44,628 bases of DNA, from positions 1 through 44,628 of the forward strand of contig CALLPQ010000049.1 in NCBI GenBank assembly GCA_938015425.1, read 5' to 3'. Position numbers and translations under genes: made by a program. Positions 43,923 to 44,628 of the stretch are shown piece after piece. This DNA comes from an uncultured Parvularculaceae bacterium (GTDB lineage: Bacteria > Pseudomonadota > Alphaproteobacteria > Caulobacterales > Parvularculaceae). The notes below the pieces were generated by a model, which was not told the DNA's origin, did no database searches, and was given only the letters and a program-made list of their open reading frames with translations. How positions within the stretch are numbered: the first letter of the stretch is position 1; each line of letters starts with the position of its first letter.

Positions 43923-44628
43923 TTACCGTCTCAAATTGGCGCTTGTAGCCAGAATTTCATCTGAGGTTTCAATAACCCGTGCGTTCATCTCGTAAGCGCG
44001 TTGGGCGGCGATTAACGCGGTGATTTCTTGCACAGGATCGACATTAGAAGTTTCTATAAACCCTTGTAATACGGTGCCAACACCTTCTTCGCCGGGGTTT
44101 CCTAAAACAGGTTCACCCGAGGCTGCGGTTTCTAATAATAGATTTCCGCCAATGGCTTCCAAGCCGGATTCGTTAAAAAATGTTGCTAACTCTAATTGCC
44201 CAAGCTCTTGTAAATCTGCCTGTCCTGATATACGCGCCTGAAAAAGACCATCTTCAGATATGGAAATATCCACGGCATCATCGGGAATAGTGATACCGGG
44301 GAGGACTTCATATCCGTCTTCTGTAACAACACGTCCATCAGAGGATATTGAAAAATTTCCAGCCCGTGTATAGGCATTTTGCCCATCAGGTAATTCGACC
44401 GTGAACAAGCCCCGACCTGATATTGCCAAGTCAAGGTCATTGCCTGTGGAGGTGACGCTGCCTTGTTCAATAATTCTGTATACAGATCCGGTTTTAACCC
44501 CGGTTCCAATTTGAATGCCATTAGGAACAATCGTACCGGTTGTGGAGGAGCTTGCGCCCGGGCGTTCCAATGTTTGATAGAGCAAGTCTTGAAATTCGGC
44601 TCTTTGGCGTTTATATCCCACCGTATTC
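43923..44628 (-). CDS. flgG: Flagellar distal rod protein FlgG (N-terminus outside the window)
   Basis: Forms the distal rod of the flagellar basal body. About 235 residues are present, from N-T-V-G-Y-K-R-Q-R-A-E-F-Q-D-L-L-Y-Q to the stop; full-length FlgG is about 260, so roughly 25-30 residues of the N-terminal helix lie beyond the window. Family features are G-x-G-V-K-x-G-S-V, L-D-L-A-I-S-G-R-G-L-F-T-V-E-L-P-D-G, Y-T-R-A-G-N-F-S-I-S-S-D-G and the C-terminal E-I-T-A-L-I-A-A-Q-R-A-Y-E-M-N-A-R-V-I-E-T. Both helical ends needed for rod packing fit the family. The flgA reading frame follows closely. Confidence 0.96.
   Translation of the reverse strand, partial: NTVGYKRQRAEFQDLLYQTLERPGASSSTTGTIVPNGIQIGTGVKTGSVYRIIEQGSVTSTGNDLDLAISGRGLFTVELPDGQNAYTRAGNFSISSDGRVVTEDGYEVLPGITIPDDAVDISISEDGLFQARISGQADLQELGQLELATFFNESGLEAIGGNLLLETAASGEPVLGNPGEEGVGTVLQGFIETSNVDPVQEITALIAAQRAYEMNARVIETSDEILATSANLRR

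Noticed and set aside
1-44628. CRISPR arrays, tRNA or rRNA genes, insertion sequences, prophage or integrase genes
   Set aside because: None seen: no regularly spaced repeats, no cloverleaf-like stretch, and no transposase or integrase-like frame.

Overview
The window reads as a piece of an alphaproteobacterial chromosome, probably a metagenome or single-cell contig. The evidence is the gene order tilS-ftsH-folP-glmM, alphaproteobacterial-type SerC and complex I subunits, a MoxR/DUF58/DUF4159 envelope cassette, and flagellar genes in the order flgG-flgA-flgH. I cannot name a genus. The exception is roughly the first 580-600 bases. These are much more GC-rich (positions 421-480 hold 41 G/C of 60, against 27 of 60 at 4681-4740) and carry two gene fragments of different style. 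They join abruptly to the 3' end of tilS, which looks like a chimeric assembly join or a very recent insertion boundary.

Layout. 1-600: foreign-looking end with the tail of a secreted repeat protein, a strong terminator, and the start of an exported protein. 600-6460: tilS tail, ftsH, folP, glmM and thiD (protease, folate, cell-wall sugar and thiamine functions), all forward. 6500-9438: a PhzF-like enzyme, a reverse-strand EamA transporter and a DUF3445 haem protein. 9623-14547: serC-serA (serine synthesis), metG and a small membrane protein coupled to it. 14671-21449: a reverse blaI-blaR1-like pair facing three forward genes for exported amide hydrolases, with twin 16-bp dyads in the divergent gap. 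21603-24466: a DUF1499 membrane protein convergent with sppA around a shared terminator. 24740-32150: moxR, DUF58, BatA/DUF4159 and a VWA/amidotransferase-like membrane protein, an operon-like cassette. 32277-34284: an ECF sigma factor, a four-helix membrane protein overlapping it, and a CPBP intramembrane protease. 34543-42328: nuoHIJKLMN, the membrane arm of complex I, without nuoA-G. 42345-44628: flgH, flgA and the 3' part of flgG on the reverse strand.

The most notable candidate for an undescribed system is the 14.7-21.4 kb block. A BlaI/BlaR1-type repressor and sensor protease has no beta-lactamase nearby and no penicillin-binding sensor domain. It lies divergent from an amidohydrolase, a carbamoylase-like M20 enzyme and an M20D amidohydrolase that all appear to be exported, with two operator-like dyads between them. 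The second candidate is the sigma factor, membrane protein and intramembrane protease trio at 32.3-34.3 kb, which has the parts of a regulated-proteolysis signalling route. Function is inferred from family resemblance and context only; no searches were run.
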